Assembly (NCBI RefSeq): GCF_001905125.1
Contig: NZ_LWLE01000034.1
Coordinates: forward strand, 470,791-534,790
Source of the DNA: Streptomyces sp. TSRI0281
GTDB lineage: Bacteria > Actinomycetota > Actinomycetes > Streptomycetales > Streptomycetaceae
Direction of reading: 5' to 3'
Length of the DNA stretch: 64,000 bases
In this document: positions 1 through 7,721 of the stretch, one piece after another
Layout of the letters: each line of letters opens with the position of its first letter
How positions within the stretch are numbered: the first letter of the stretch is position 1
Made by a program: the position numbers and the translations under genes
The notes under the pieces: generated by a model
The model's input: the letters and a program-made list of their open reading frames with translations, nothing else
The model's database searches: none
What the model was told of the DNA's origin: nothing

Positions 1-668
1 GGGGGCCGTGCCCGGTCACCGTGCGCCCGTGCCGCCGTTCCTGCGCCGACATGGGCTTCCCCAGCTTCCAGGCCGGGACGAGCACGGGCCCGTGGATCCC
101 GTACATCGGGACGGACGGGCAGTGGCGCAACGCCTCGACATGCGGCTGCAAGTCGGACTGCTCGTGCGGCGAGCTGTGCGAAGTCGACCTGCCGGGCCCC
201 GTGTACGACGTCGTCGAGGTCCTGGTCGACGGCGAGGCCCTGGTGCCGGAGGCGTACCGGGTCGATGCCCCCGGCCGGCTCGTCCGTACGGACGGAGAGT
301 GCTGGCCGGACTGCCAGGCGATGGAGCTGCCTCCGACCGAGGAAGGCACGTTCGCCGTGACGTACCGGTGGGGGCTTCCCCTCGACGACGCCGCGATTGC
401 CGCCGTTTCCGAGCTGACGTGCCACCTCCTCAAGGGCTGCGCCCCCGCGGGCTCCTGCGGCTGCAAGGTCAACCGGAACCTGACCCGGATCTCCCGCCAG
501 GGCATGGAGATGGAGATGCCGGACCCGATGCTCCTCTACCGGGACGGCTTCACCGGCCTCCCCCTCGCGGACATGTGGATCAGCATGGTGAACCCGTACC
601 GGATGACGAGCCCGTCACGGGTCTACAGCCCGGACTACAAGCGGCCCCGGGTGACGACATGGCCCTGA
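1..668 (+). CDS. Phage head-to-tail connector/adaptor (5' truncated)
   Basis: The frame is open to the left edge (first full codon at base 3), so the true start lies outside; at least 221 residues are present. The sequence has the layout of the actinophage head-tail connector family: PGPVYDVVEVLVDGEAL, a YRVD..LVRTDGE.WP segment, GTFAVTYRWG and a C-terminal NPYRMTSPSRVYSPDYK block, which in that family precedes the tail genes. It would sit at the capsid portal vertex as part of the neck. Unusual is the cysteine content (14 by my count), with CGCK.DCSC and SCGC clusters that resemble metal or disulfide sites. It overlaps the next gene by 10 bases, indicating coupled translation. Confidence 0.8.
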   Translation, partial: GPCPVTVRPCRRSCADMGFPSFQAGTSTGPWIPYIGTDGQWRNASTCGCKSDCSCGELCEVDLPGPVYDVVEVLVDGEALVPEAYRVDAPGRLVRTDGECWPDCQAMELPPTEEGTFAVTYRWGLPLDDAAIAAVSELTCHLLKGCAPAGSCGCKVNRNLTRISRQGMEMEMPDPMLLYRDGFTGLPLADMWISMVNPYRMTSPSRVYSPDYKRPRVTTWP

Positions 669-1255
669 CGCCCTTGGTGATCCACGACCTGACCGAAGCG
701 GTACTCGGCTGCGTGTGCGTCGCCCTCGACACCACCGCGGCGACGGTCGACGGTCAGCCCGGGTGTCCGTCGTGCCGGACCTGCGTAGTCCCGGGAGCGG
801 TCGCGTGGGACTCGTGCGACGACCCGTGCAGCGAGACGGCGACGGGCGGGCAGCTCACCGTGTCCGTCGCACGGCTATACGCCTCGTCGGACGTCGCTTT
901 CCCGGCGGAGTCCAGCAGCGTGCAGGGCGTACGCGGCTGCATGCCGCCACCGATGACCGCGGTGGAACTCGCGGTGACCCTGCTCCGATGCGCGCCGACG
1001 TTCACCGAGCACGGATGCCCGCCAACGTGCGAGGAGTTGTCGGCCGCGTCTCGGGTGCTGCACATCGACATGGTGACGGTCTACAACGCGCTGCTGTGCT
1101 GTCTGCCGGGGACGGAACAGCGGCGGCGTGGACGACGGTTCGTGATGGGGGCTCAGCGGACCATCGGGCCGCAAGGCGGCTGTGTCGGCCTGGAGCAGCG
1201 GGTCACCGTTGCTCTACCTGGGTGCGCGCCCTGCCCTGATGGGGAGTCGCCGTGA
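659..1255 (+). CDS. Phage tail-completion/terminator-like neck protein
   Basis: This 198-residue protein starts at an ATG inside the end of the connector gene, the only start that fits the 10-base overlap; the frame is open further upstream but antisense in character to the connector frame. Recognisable elements are VARLY.S..FPAE, a central RGCMPPPMTAVELAVTLLRC segment, a helical region after CPPTCEEL, and a C-terminal RRRGRRFVMGAQRTIGPQGGCVG block, which I associate with the small protein following the connector in Streptomyces siphophages, likely tail terminator or completion. It contains about 16 cysteines. Function is by position and resemblance only. Confidence 0.6.
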   Translation: MALTPLVIHDLTEAVLGCVCVALDTTAATVDGQPGCPSCRTCVVPGAVAWDSCDDPCSETATGGQLTVSVARLYASSDVAFPAESSSVQGVRGCMPPPMTAVELAVTLLRCAPTFTEHGCPPTCEELSAASRVLHIDMVTVYNALLCCLPGTEQRRRGRRFVMGAQRTIGPQGGCVGLEQRVTVALPGCAPCPDGESP

Positions 1256-1707
1256 TGAGCCGTGGGTGGCATCGGCGGGGGTGAAGTGCTCCGCTGCCAC
1301 GCTGTTCGGCGTCCGCGTCAGGTGAGCAAGCGATCTCAGCACATCGAGAATTCCCTCACCGGAACGGATCGTTACCAGAGCGATATATTGGCCTTGATTG
1401 ATCTTGCTTCTTGAGTCGGCGGGGGAGTTCCCGCCCGGGAACTTGTTCTGCAGTAAGGAAAGTTCCTCTACCCCCTGCTCTGTGCAGGCCAGGGGTGCGC
1501 GGCTCTATCTGGCGCTGGAGGGCCCACCCTGTAATGCGCTGACCTGCGCTTATCTGGGATTGGGATCGCTAGACGTTCGGGCGTGATTCCGTCAAGCTGG
1601 CCTGGCGTTCGGGTAATCCGACCCGGCGTCAAGTGCGGCCCGCCAAACGTTTCCTGATGCTGTGGTAGGGATCAAGGAACCGCCCGGCGGGCCAGAAGGG
1701 ATAACGC
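1256..1707. other. AT-richer gap with a GTTCCC palindrome
   Basis: No convincing gene is visible in these 452 bases. The region is noticeably richer in A and T than its flanks (for example around 1380-1415), which suggests a separately acquired segment. It contains the palindrome AGTTCCC-gccc-GGGAACT at 1426-1443, an operator-like site related to the one at 27270-27289, and probably the promoter for the small membrane gene at 1708. A 62-codon open frame at 1398-1586 has no ribosome binding site or coding bias and is not called. Confidence 0.5.
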
Positions 1708-1935
1708 ATGGGCATCCTCCGCTTCTTTATTAAGTATGCACGTCTCGAATTCTTGCCACTCGCTACGTCCGTCGTAGTCGGCGTGGTGTTCCTCGGTCTG
1801 ATGCTGGCGCTCTGCGGACCGATCGTCTGGCTGCTGCCGGTCGAGTTGGCCGAGGTGCTCGCCGGGGCGATCGCCACCTTCCTCGCGACGACCCTGCTCG
1901 GTGTCGTCGCCCTGGTGGTCCAGCGTCGCCGCTGA
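1708..1935 (+). CDS. Small two-helix membrane protein, moron-like
   Basis: The 75-residue product has an N-terminal basic segment (RFFIKYARLEF), two strongly hydrophobic helices at about residues 16-38 and 45-69, and an RRR tail, so an inner-membrane hairpin is predicted. A GAAGGGA ribosome site lies 7 bases before the ATG. It stands alone between two structural genes with its own upstream AT-rich region and its own strong terminator, the arrangement of a phage moron expressed in the lysogen. Such proteins often alter superinfection or host surface, but nothing in the sequence shows which. No family recognised. Confidence 0.65.
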   Translation: MGILRFFIKYARLEFLPLATSVVVGVVFLGLMLALCGPIVWLLPVELAEVLAGAIATFLATTLLGVVALVVQRRR

Positions 1936-1943
1936 ATGAACCG

Positions 1944-1976
1944 AGCCCCCCGTCAGCTTCCGCGTGACGGGGGGCT
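1944..1976 (+). terminator. Strong hairpin terminator after the moron gene
   Basis: A perfect 12-bp stem (AGCCCCCCGTCA paired with TGACGGGGGGCT) with a 9-base loop begins 8 bases after the stop of the small membrane gene. It should end that transcript before the virion genes resume. Confidence 0.85.
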
Positions 1977-2045
1977 TGGCGCTCCAGCAGAAGCTGGCGC
2001 ACCTGGGGCTCAGGGTAGTCGGCTGCTTGCCGAGCGTTAGGTCGA

Positions 2046-2080
2046 TACTGTCTCCTGACGCAGCTGGTTCTGGGCCGGGC
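2046..2080 (+). promoter_or_regulatory. Conserved phage promoter/leader element, copy 1
   Basis: TACTGT (2046-2051) matches the TANNNT -10 pattern; 11 bases on is GCTGGTTCTGGGCCGGGC (2063-2080), the first of four nearly identical copies. Here the leader lies 50 bases before the start codon and the gap from -10 box to leader is 11 rather than 9, so this copy is the most divergent. Confidence 0.6.
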
Positions 2081-2130
2081 GCTCACCGTGGCGCAGCCAG
2101 GCTGCGCCCCCTCCCCGGAGGAAGTCTCCC

Positions 2131-2508
2131 GTGAGCGTGGAAGTGAACATCGACAGCCGGTTCATCGAGCGGGCGCTGCGTCGGCCCGGGGGGATCGGGG
2201 AGCGACTGCTGCGACGCCGGGCCGCCCCGGTCGTCAGGAGGGCCGAGCAGCTCGCCCCGGGCAGCATGGCCCGGGGCATCACCCTGCGGGTCGAGGGCAC
2301 CGGCCGGGAGATGCAGGCCATCATCACCTCGACCCACCCGGCGTCCCTGTACGTCATCAACGGCACCCGCCCCCACGTCATCCGGCCGAGGCGAGCGCGG
2401 GCGTTGCGGTTTCAGGCTGGCGGGCGCACCGTGTTCGCGGCCCGGGTCAACCACCCAGGGAACGCCGCGAACAACTTCCTCGCCCGCGCGGTGCGCGAGG
2501 CGTTGTGA
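2131..2508 (+). CDS. HK97 gp10-like head-tail neck protein
   Basis: The 125-residue protein has the pattern of the HK97-gp10 family: an N-terminal RFIERALRRPGG helix, RRRAAPVVRRAEQLAP, a central strand region with GTRPHVIRPRRARALRF, then F.ARVNHPGNAANNFL followed by a terminal helix. The HPGNAANNFL element is very typical of this group. The protein should join head and tail as a neck or tail-completion ring. A GGAGGAAG site (around 2117) precedes the GTG start. It is the only structural gene between two accessory insertions and carries its own copy of the repeated leader. Confidence 0.8.
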   Translation: MSVEVNIDSRFIERALRRPGGIGERLLRRRAAPVVRRAEQLAPGSMARGITLRVEGTGREMQAIITSTHPASLYVINGTRPHVIRPRRARALRFQAGGRTVFAARVNHPGNAANNFLARAVREAL

Positions 2509-2509
2509 G

Positions 2510-3214
2510 TCACGTCGGCTGTTCGGGATCCGGCGCGAGCTCCATCAAATCGTTGTAGAAGTAGTAGCAGCTCATGATGAAGTCCTCGGCGGCGCGAGGG
2601 GACACCTGCGTGCCCATCGCGGCTTGGCGTTGAAGGTCATCCAGTTGCTCGAAATACATCAACGCCGGTCCGGACAGGCCGAAGGGCCGAAGGCGCTGTA
2701 GGACATCTCTCAGAGCCCTGGCTTCCTTGTCGCGGACGTACACGTCGAAACTGGCGACCGCACGGGAAGCACCGGCCTGGATGATGGCTGACCGCAGGAA
2801 TAGCCAGGCTTCTGTGACTGCGGAAGCAGGCGACCGGCCGGCGAGGGTCATTGCGGACGTGAACGGACCAAAATCTGCCCTGGTGTCTCTGATTGCGGTG
2901 GCTGAGAGGGGCTCGGTCAGCTCGTGCCGCTGCCGTGAGTCCGGCCCTTGATCTGGGTCCACTTCATGTGTCTGCTCGGGTTCGGTGGAGGAGTCGGGGG
3001 GAAGCGCGGGACGAGTGTCCGCCAGTTCTTCGACCTGTTCTCGGACCGTGCGAGCGTCCTCTGCGAATTCGATCGCGCCTGCGACTGTGTCGAGCCGGAT
3101 CATGCGCCTCATGGCCTCATGGATGTGGCTCCTTAGCCCCCACACCAGCGTGATCGTCACCAGGGGCCACACCAGGGCCTTGACGTATTCGAGGACCAGC
3201 TTCGCGATCTCCAC
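2510..3214 (-). CDS. Membrane-anchored hypothetical protein inside the structural module
   Basis: This 234-residue protein runs against the virion genes. An N-terminal hydrophobic helix (about residues 8-27, YVKALVWPLVTITLVWGLR) is followed by a charged, proline-rich linker and a helical C-terminal domain (about 110-230) with conserved-looking SAIIQAGASRAVASFDVY and YYFYNDLMELAP segments; one membrane anchor with a cytoplasmic domain is predicted. The domain is reminiscent of DUF4145-like cytosolic modules but I cannot assign it. The start is GTG with no clear ribosome site. It stops 1 base from the neck gene, converging with it. It occupies the place where a tail tube gene is expected. Confidence 0.65.
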   Translation of the reverse strand: MEIAKLVLEYVKALVWPLVTITLVWGLRSHIHEAMRRMIRLDTVAGAIEFAEDARTVREQVEELADTRPALPPDSSTEPEQTHEVDPDQGPDSRQRHELTEPLSATAIRDTRADFGPFTSAMTLAGRSPASAVTEAWLFLRSAIIQAGASRAVASFDVYVRDKEARALRDVLQRLRPFGLSGPALMYFEQLDDLQRQAAMGTQVSPRAAEDFIMSCYYFYNDLMELAPDPEQPT

Positions 3215-3280
3215 ATTGCGACAGTGCCAGCGACCCGGACCCCTTAGTGAGCGTCCGGTGTTGCTGTGGCGGAGATGAGA

Positions 3281-3306
3281 CGTCCGGGGCGCAGCTGCCC
3301 CGGACG
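3281..3306. terminator. GC-rich hairpin between the two minus-strand genes
   Basis: CGTCCGGGGC (3281-3290) pairs perfectly with GCCCCGGACG (3297-3306) around GCAGCT. It lies just past the stop of the broken small gene and before the start of the minus-strand membrane gene, so it most likely terminates the former. Confidence 0.65.
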
Positions 3307-3328
3307 CGTGGAGCGTGGACGCGCTGGG

Positions 3329-3533
3329 TCAGAAGCCTCCGCCGGAGTCGCAGGAGAGGACGAGTCTCCGGAGTCGTAGGACGACGAGCCTCCGCCGCAG
3401 TTGCTCGACGATGAGTAGTGCTCGCTGCTGATGTACGTGCTCAGAGTGTGGTCGACGGGCGGGACCGGGGACTGAACCGGCGTGGCCGGGCCGGTCGACG
3501 GGCGGCCTTCTTGGACTTCTTGAAGGGGTTCAT
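3329..3533 (-). pseudogene. Frameshifted small Ser/Gly-rich gene
   Basis: Read on the minus strand, an ATG at 3533 begins MNPFKKSKKAARRP, which stops after 30 codons; the -1 frame then gives PPVDHTLSTYISSEHY and a Ser/Asn/Gly-rich stretch, and a second -1 step gives SCDSGGGF and a stop at 3329. The three pieces join into a coherent protein of about 68 residues with a basic N terminus, a PVDHT core and an SSSCDSGGGF-type tail, a shape I recognise in small Streptomyces hypothetical proteins. The 205-base span is 2 short of a multiple of three, as expected from two single-base deletions. The shifts lie near 3460-3510 and 3340-3352. Assembly error is an alternative. Confidence 0.5.
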
Positions 3534-3605
3534 GGGCGGTTCATTCCGTCCCCCTGTGTCTGACATGCGTGATTTGAGCTATCGATCGAGGGCGGTCCGC
3601 TCGGC

Positions 3606-3638
3606 TACCCTGCTGCCGCCGCTGGTTTTGGGCCGGGC
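3606..3638 (+). promoter_or_regulatory. Conserved phage promoter/leader element, copy 2
   Basis: TACCCT (3606-3611), 9 bases, then GCTGGTTTTGGGCCGGGC (3621-3638); the leader ends 26 bases before the tail chaperone ATG. No conserved -35 hexamer is visible at 16-18 bases upstream. Confidence 0.65.
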
Positions 3639-3664
3639 ACCGCGCACCACCCCCGGGAGCCACC

Positions 3665-4207
3665 ATGGCCAACAAGAGCTTCGCCATCAACACGAAGCCG
3701 CACGTCGCCGAGATCGGCGATGACCTGGAGCTGGCCTTCGAGCCGGAGGTCATGGGCGATGAGTTCATGGACGCCTACCAGAAGCTCCGCGACACCCAGC
3801 AGCAGAGCGGCGTGAACCTGGACGACCTGTCGGGGGTCGACGGGAAGGACCTGCGGAGGGTCACCCGGGCGGTGCGGGTGTTCCTCGGCGGGCTCATGCT
3901 GCCGTCGTCCGCCGCCCTGCTGCTGCGCCTGGACGTGATCGTGGCCGACGAGGTGGTGGAGTCCTTCGAGGACCTGGACGCAGCCCTGGCCCGGGCGGAG
4001 GAGCTGGAGGGCGCGCGCGTTGTGGACGGGCTGCGACTGCCGGACCGTGTGCTGCTGGAGCTGGTGGATTGGGTCATCGAGCTGTACTCGGGGGGTCAGC
4101 GCCCTCCTACACAGTCAGCCGACTCCTCGACAGCGTCGCGGCCGGCTGGGACTCGTGGGACGGCCACCTCGCGCTCCGGGGGGTCGACCCGCGCACCTGG
4201 ACGCTGA
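3665..4207 (+). CDS. Tail assembly chaperone, unshifted product
   Basis: The 180-residue zero-frame product has the acidic, helical character of siphophage tail assembly chaperones (like lambda gpG): EIGDDLELAFEPEVMGDEFMDAYQ, then helices with GKDLRRVTRAVRVFLGG and LPDRVLLELVDWVIELYSG. Its last 37 residues after ELYSGG are a low-complexity Ser/Thr/Arg/Gly tail that overlaps the alternative frame and looks non-conserved. It lies directly upstream of the tape measure gene, the universal position for this gene. Its job is to coat the tape measure during tail assembly; it is not expected in the virion. Confidence 0.8.
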   Translation: MANKSFAINTKPHVAEIGDDLELAFEPEVMGDEFMDAYQKLRDTQQQSGVNLDDLSGVDGKDLRRVTRAVRVFLGGLMLPSSAALLLRLDVIVADEVVESFEDLDAALARAEELEGARVVDGLRLPDRVLLELVDWVIELYSGGQRPPTQSADSSTASRPAGTRGTATSRSGGSTRAPGR

Positions 4208-4419
4208 GGCGCCTGCTCAACGCCGCTGAGGCGCAGATGTACCAGGTGGCAGCTGACGACGCGGAGCGGGCCCGTATCCAGGCCAAGTTGTACGCCGCGC
4301 CCAAGGGTGCCCCGGCGGCCCGTCAGGTTCCGCGAGGGGGAGGGGCGTCCCGGGCGGAAGCGGAGGCGCTGATGGCCCGTATGGAGGCAGAGGACGCCGC
4401 TTTCGGCAGCGGCCGGTAG
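3665..4419 (+). CDS. Tail assembly chaperone, -1 frameshifted fusion (gpG-T type)
   Basis: A -1 slip at 4090-4096 joins the first about 143 residues to the frame ending at 4419, giving a fusion near 251 residues. The extension SAPSYTVSRLLDSVAAGWDSWDGHL, TWTLRRLLNAAEAQMYQVA and a lysine/arginine/alanine-rich tail resembles the second chaperone domain of actinophages, which lacks its own start codon and ribosome site here. The fusion is the form that recruits tail tube subunits to the tape measure in related phages. Frameshift efficiency cannot be judged from the sequence. Confidence 0.8.
4090..4096 (+). promoter_or_regulatory. Slippery heptamer for -1 frameshifting
   Basis: The zero frame reads TCG GGG GGT CAG; the heptamer G GGG GGT fits the X XXY YYZ rule, letting both glycine tRNAs re-pair one base back. 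It is placed exactly where the zero-frame protein loses its family character and the -1 frame gains it. Confidence 0.75.
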
Positions 4420-4428
4420 GCGTGCCGA

Positions 4429-4461
4429 TACCCTGACCTCGTCGCTGGTTCTGGGCCGGGC
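4429..4461 (+). promoter_or_regulatory. Conserved phage promoter/leader element, copy 3
   Basis: TACCCT (4429-4434), 9 bases, then GCTGGTTCTGGGCCGGGC (4444-4461), 26 bases before the GTG of the tape measure gene. It sits wholly in the short gap after the chaperone frame ends. Confidence 0.65.
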
Positions 4462-4487
4462 AACCAACTCTCCCGAGTGGGGTTGCC

Positions 4488-7400
4488 GTGGCCGACGACG
4501 TCGACGGCTCTGCACGCATCCGGATCACCCTGGACGACTCCGGGGCGGTCGCGGAAGCACGTGCGCTCGGCGTCCGCATCAAGGGTGCTCTGGAGCGCGG
4601 GATGCGCGGCTTCGGCCGCGACCTCCAGCGCACCCTTCGGTCGCTCAGCGTCGAGGTGCGCGTCGAGCCGGACATGCGGCGCTTCGACGCGCAGCTCCTC
4701 GCCGGGCTCCGCGGCCTGGAGAGCATCAACATCCCGGTCGCCCCGGACGCGGCGCTCTTCATGGAGCGGCTGCGCGCGGCTCTGGCGGGCGAGGAGGTTC
4801 AGGTCCGGGTCGTCCCGGACCTGAGCGACTTCGACGCCCGGCTGCGCGCGCACAACCTCCCGACTCTCACCGCCCGGGTCGACGCGGACGCCGGGCCGTT
4901 CCGCAGCGTCCTGGGTGGCTTGGTATCGGCGGCCTCCGGCGTCGGGTCGGCCCTCGCCGGGGCACTGCGGTTCGCGGCCGTCGGGTCGGCCGCCTTGTCC
5001 GCCGCGGCCGGTATCTCCTCGTTCGTCGCCTCGCTGGCCCCCGCGATCGGGATCATCGCCGCGCTGCCGGCGGCGATCGGCGGGATGCTGCTGGTCACCA
5101 ACTCCCTGAAGCTGGCCCTGCTGGGGGTCGGTGAGGCATTCGGGGCGGCGCTCGGGGACGACCCGAAGAAGTTCGAGGAGGCCCTTGAGGGGCTGTCCCC
5201 GGCCGCGCAGGCGGCGGCCCGTGAGCTCCGGGCACTGCGGCCGGAGCTCGTCGAGCTGAAGAACACCGTCCAGGACGCGTTCTTCGCCCCGCTGGAGGGG
5301 CAGATCACGGCCGTCGCCGAGGCGCTGGCCGGTCCGCTCAAGCGGGGTATGGCCGGCATCGCAGGCCAGTTCGGTACGGCCGCGTCGGAGGTCACAAAGT
5401 TCCTGTCCTCGACGCAGGGCATCGCGTCCGTCGAGCAGATCGTCGCGGGGACGACGGCCGCGGCGAAGGGACTGGCCGGGTCCCTGGCCCCGGTCGTTGC
5501 GGGTTTCACCCAGGTCGCCGGTGCCGTATCGGAGGCGTTCGGCGCCAGGCTCGGCGACGCGATCGGCGGTCTCGGCGAGCGGTTCGGGGCGTTCCTCACG
5601 ACGGCCGCGACCGGAGGGCAGGCCGTCGCCTGGGTAGAGGGGGCTCTCGGCGTCTTCAGGGAGTTGGGTGCGCTCGTCGTCCAGATCGGCGGGATCATCG
5701 GGGACGTCTTCGGGGCTCTGGCCGCCGGGGGCGGTGGGCAGCTGACTGGGCTGGCCACGATCTTCGAGTCCGTCCGAGCGGCGATCCAGCCGCTGCTACC
5801 GCTGATCACCCAGCTCGCGATCACCGCCAACTCGATCCTGGGCAACGCCCTTTCGGTCCTCGCGGCGGCGCTGGGGCCGATCATCACGGCCCTCGCGAAC
5901 ACGCTGATGCCGCTGCTGCCGCCCCTCACGGCAGCCTTCGACGCTCTCGCCGCCGGGCTCGGCCCGATCGCCGCGCAGCTCGGCGGCGCGATCGGGGGCG
6001 CGATCTCCGCCCTCCTGCCGCCGCTGCTCCAGCTCGTCCCGGTGCTCACCGGCGCGATCCTGCCAGCGTTCGGTCAGCTCGTGACGACCGTCGCGCCGCT
6101 GATCACACAGCTTGCCGGGAGTCTGGCCCCCGTGCTCACCCAAGTCGGCGGGCTGATTGCCACCGTTTTCGCTGCGGCTCTGAAGATCGTGACACCGCTG
6201 CTCCCGCCGATCGTCACCCTCGTCTCGAACCTCCTCACCGCGCTGGCCCCGCTGATCGGCGTCATCACGACCGTTGCGGCGGCGCTCGGTGACGCGCTCG
6301 GGCAGGCCGCGGTTTCGCTGGTCCCGCTCCTGGACTCCGTGGGGACAGCGGTCAGTGACATCGTCACCGCTCTGGCCCCACTGATCGCTCAGATGCTGGG
6401 CAACCTGCTGCCGGTACTGCCGCCGCTCATCGCAGCGTTCGACGCGCTGGTCCAGGCGCTCGTCCCGCTCCTGCCGCCGTTCGCGGGCCTGGTCCAGGCG
6501 CTCGTCCCGCTGCTGTCGCTCGTCGCTCAGCTCAACGGGGTGATCCTGGGCGCCGCAGCGTCCTTCGCGAGCTGGCTGATCATCAACACCGTCGTCCCGG
6601 TGATCACCAAGCTTGTCGGGATCATCACCGGGGCGGTCGGCGCGCTCACCGGAGTGATCAACTTCTTCACTGAGCTGCCCGGCAAGATTGTCAGCGCACT
6701 GTCCTCCTTCGGGTCGACCGTCGCCACGTTTTTCACCGGCCTCTGGACGTCCATCACCACCGGGGTGTCCACTGGGATCACTGCTGTGGTCGGCTTCTTC
6801 ACCGCGTTGCCGGGCCGGATCCTTGCCGCCCTGGCAGCGCTTCCCGGACTGCTCCTCGACACGTTCATCAACGCGATGGCCGGTATCGGTATCGCCCTGC
6901 TCACCGCCGTCGCCGCGATCATCTTCATCTTCACCGAGCTGCCGAACCGGATCGGGAACGCCTTGCTGTCGCTGGGCGCAGCAGTCGGCTCGGCGTTCGT
7001 CTCCGCCTTCACCGCGACGAAGGCCGCGATCACCGGCTTCATCAGCTCGGCCGTGGCGTTCTTCGCCGCGCTCCCCGGCCGTATCGGCGCCGTGCTCGCC
7101 GCGATTCCCGGCCGGGTCGTCTCAGTGTTCAACTCGGCCAAGGCGTCGGCCACCGCGACTATCAGCTCGTTCGTCAGCTCGGCCGTGACGTTCTTCTCTG
7201 GGCTGCCGGGGAAGGTCGTGGCGGCTCTGTCGAGCCTGGGCAGCCGCATCGGCGGTGCGTTCAAGTCCGCCTACGGTGCAGCGCGGAGCGCGGTCAGTTC
7301 GCTGATCTCGGGCATTGTGTCGCTGTTCTCCTCCCTGCCGGGGCGCATCGTGGCGTCGCTCGGAGACATCGGGTCCGAGATCATCGGCAAGATCAAGGGC

Positions 7401-7721
7401 GGGCTGCCGTCCAGCGTGCGGGGGCTGCTGCCGTTCGCTGACGGCGGGATCGTTAACCGCCCCACGGCCGCGCTCATCGGGGAGGCGGGCCGGGAGGTCG
7501 TCATCCCACTCACCCGGCCGCAGCGGGCCCGGCAGCTTGCCGAGCAGTCCGGCCTGCTGGACCTCCTCGGCCCGCTCCGGGCCTCGGCTGCCGACGCGCC
7601 CGGGCGTCCTGCCACCGCGGCCCGGTCCGTCACGAACAACTGGAACATCTATGAGGCCGGGGACGCGCGGACGACCGCGCACCGGGTCTTCACCCGCATG
7701 GCACTGGAAGGGGCCTTCTGA
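4488..7721 (+). CDS. Tape measure protein
   Basis: At 1077 residues this is the longest gene of the element. The N terminus has repeated ARIRITLDDSG / VEVRVEPDMRRFDAQL / VQVRVVPDLSDFDARL / LTARVDADAGPF segments, the middle is a long hydrophobic, alanine/leucine-rich helical region with LPPL.AAFDAL and LAPVLTQVG-type repeats, and the C terminus has repeated FF..LPGRI..AL units followed by LLPFADGGIVNRPTAALIGEAGREVVIPL-type sequence, the hallmark ending of actinophage tape measures. Using the usual 0.15 nm per residue it predicts a tail near 160 nm. The start is GTG, preceded by a conserved leader. The next gene overlaps by one base (TGATG). Confidence 0.95.
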   Translation: MADDVDGSARIRITLDDSGAVAEARALGVRIKGALERGMRGFGRDLQRTLRSLSVEVRVEPDMRRFDAQLLAGLRGLESINIPVAPDAALFMERLRAALAGEEVQVRVVPDLSDFDARLRAHNLPTLTARVDADAGPFRSVLGGLVSAASGVGSALAGALRFAAVGSAALSAAAGISSFVASLAPAIGIIAALPAAIGGMLLVTNSLKLALLGVGEAFGAALGDDPKKFEEALEGLSPAAQAAARELRALRPELVELKNTVQDAFFAPLEGQITAVAEALAGPLKRGMAGIAGQFGTAASEVTKFLSSTQGIASVEQIVAGTTAAAKGLAGSLAPVVAGFTQVAGAVSEAFGARLGDAIGGLGERFGAFLTTAATGGQAVAWVEGALGVFRELGALVVQIGGIIGDVFGALAAGGGGQLTGLATIFESVRAAIQPLLPLITQLAITANSILGNALSVLAAALGPIITALANTLMPLLPPLTAAFDALAAGLGPIAAQLGGAIGGAISALLPPLLQLVPVLTGAILPAFGQLVTTVAPLITQLAGSLAPVLTQVGGLIATVFAAALKIVTPLLPPIVTLVSNLLTALAPLIGVITTVAAALGDALGQAAVSLVPLLDSVGTAVSDIVTALAPLIAQMLGNLLPVLPPLIAAFDALVQALVPLLPPFAGLVQALVPLLSLVAQLNGVILGAAASFASWLIINTVVPVITKLVGIITGAVGALTGVINFFTELPGKIVSALSSFGSTVATFFTGLWTSITTGVSTGITAVVGFFTALPGRILAALAALPGLLLDTFINAMAGIGIALLTAVAAIIFIFTELPNRIGNALLSLGAAVGSAFVSAFTATKAAITGFISSAVAFFAALPGRIGAVLAAIPGRVVSVFNSAKASATATISSFVSSAVTFFSGLPGKVVAALSSLGSRIGGAFKSAYGAARSAVSSLISGIVSLFSSLPGRIVASLGDIGSEIIGKIKGGLPSSVRGLLPFADGGIVNRPTAALIGEAGREVVIPLTRPQRARQLAEQSGLLDLLGPLRASAADAPGRPATAARSVTNNWNIYEAGDARTTAHRVFTRMALEGAF

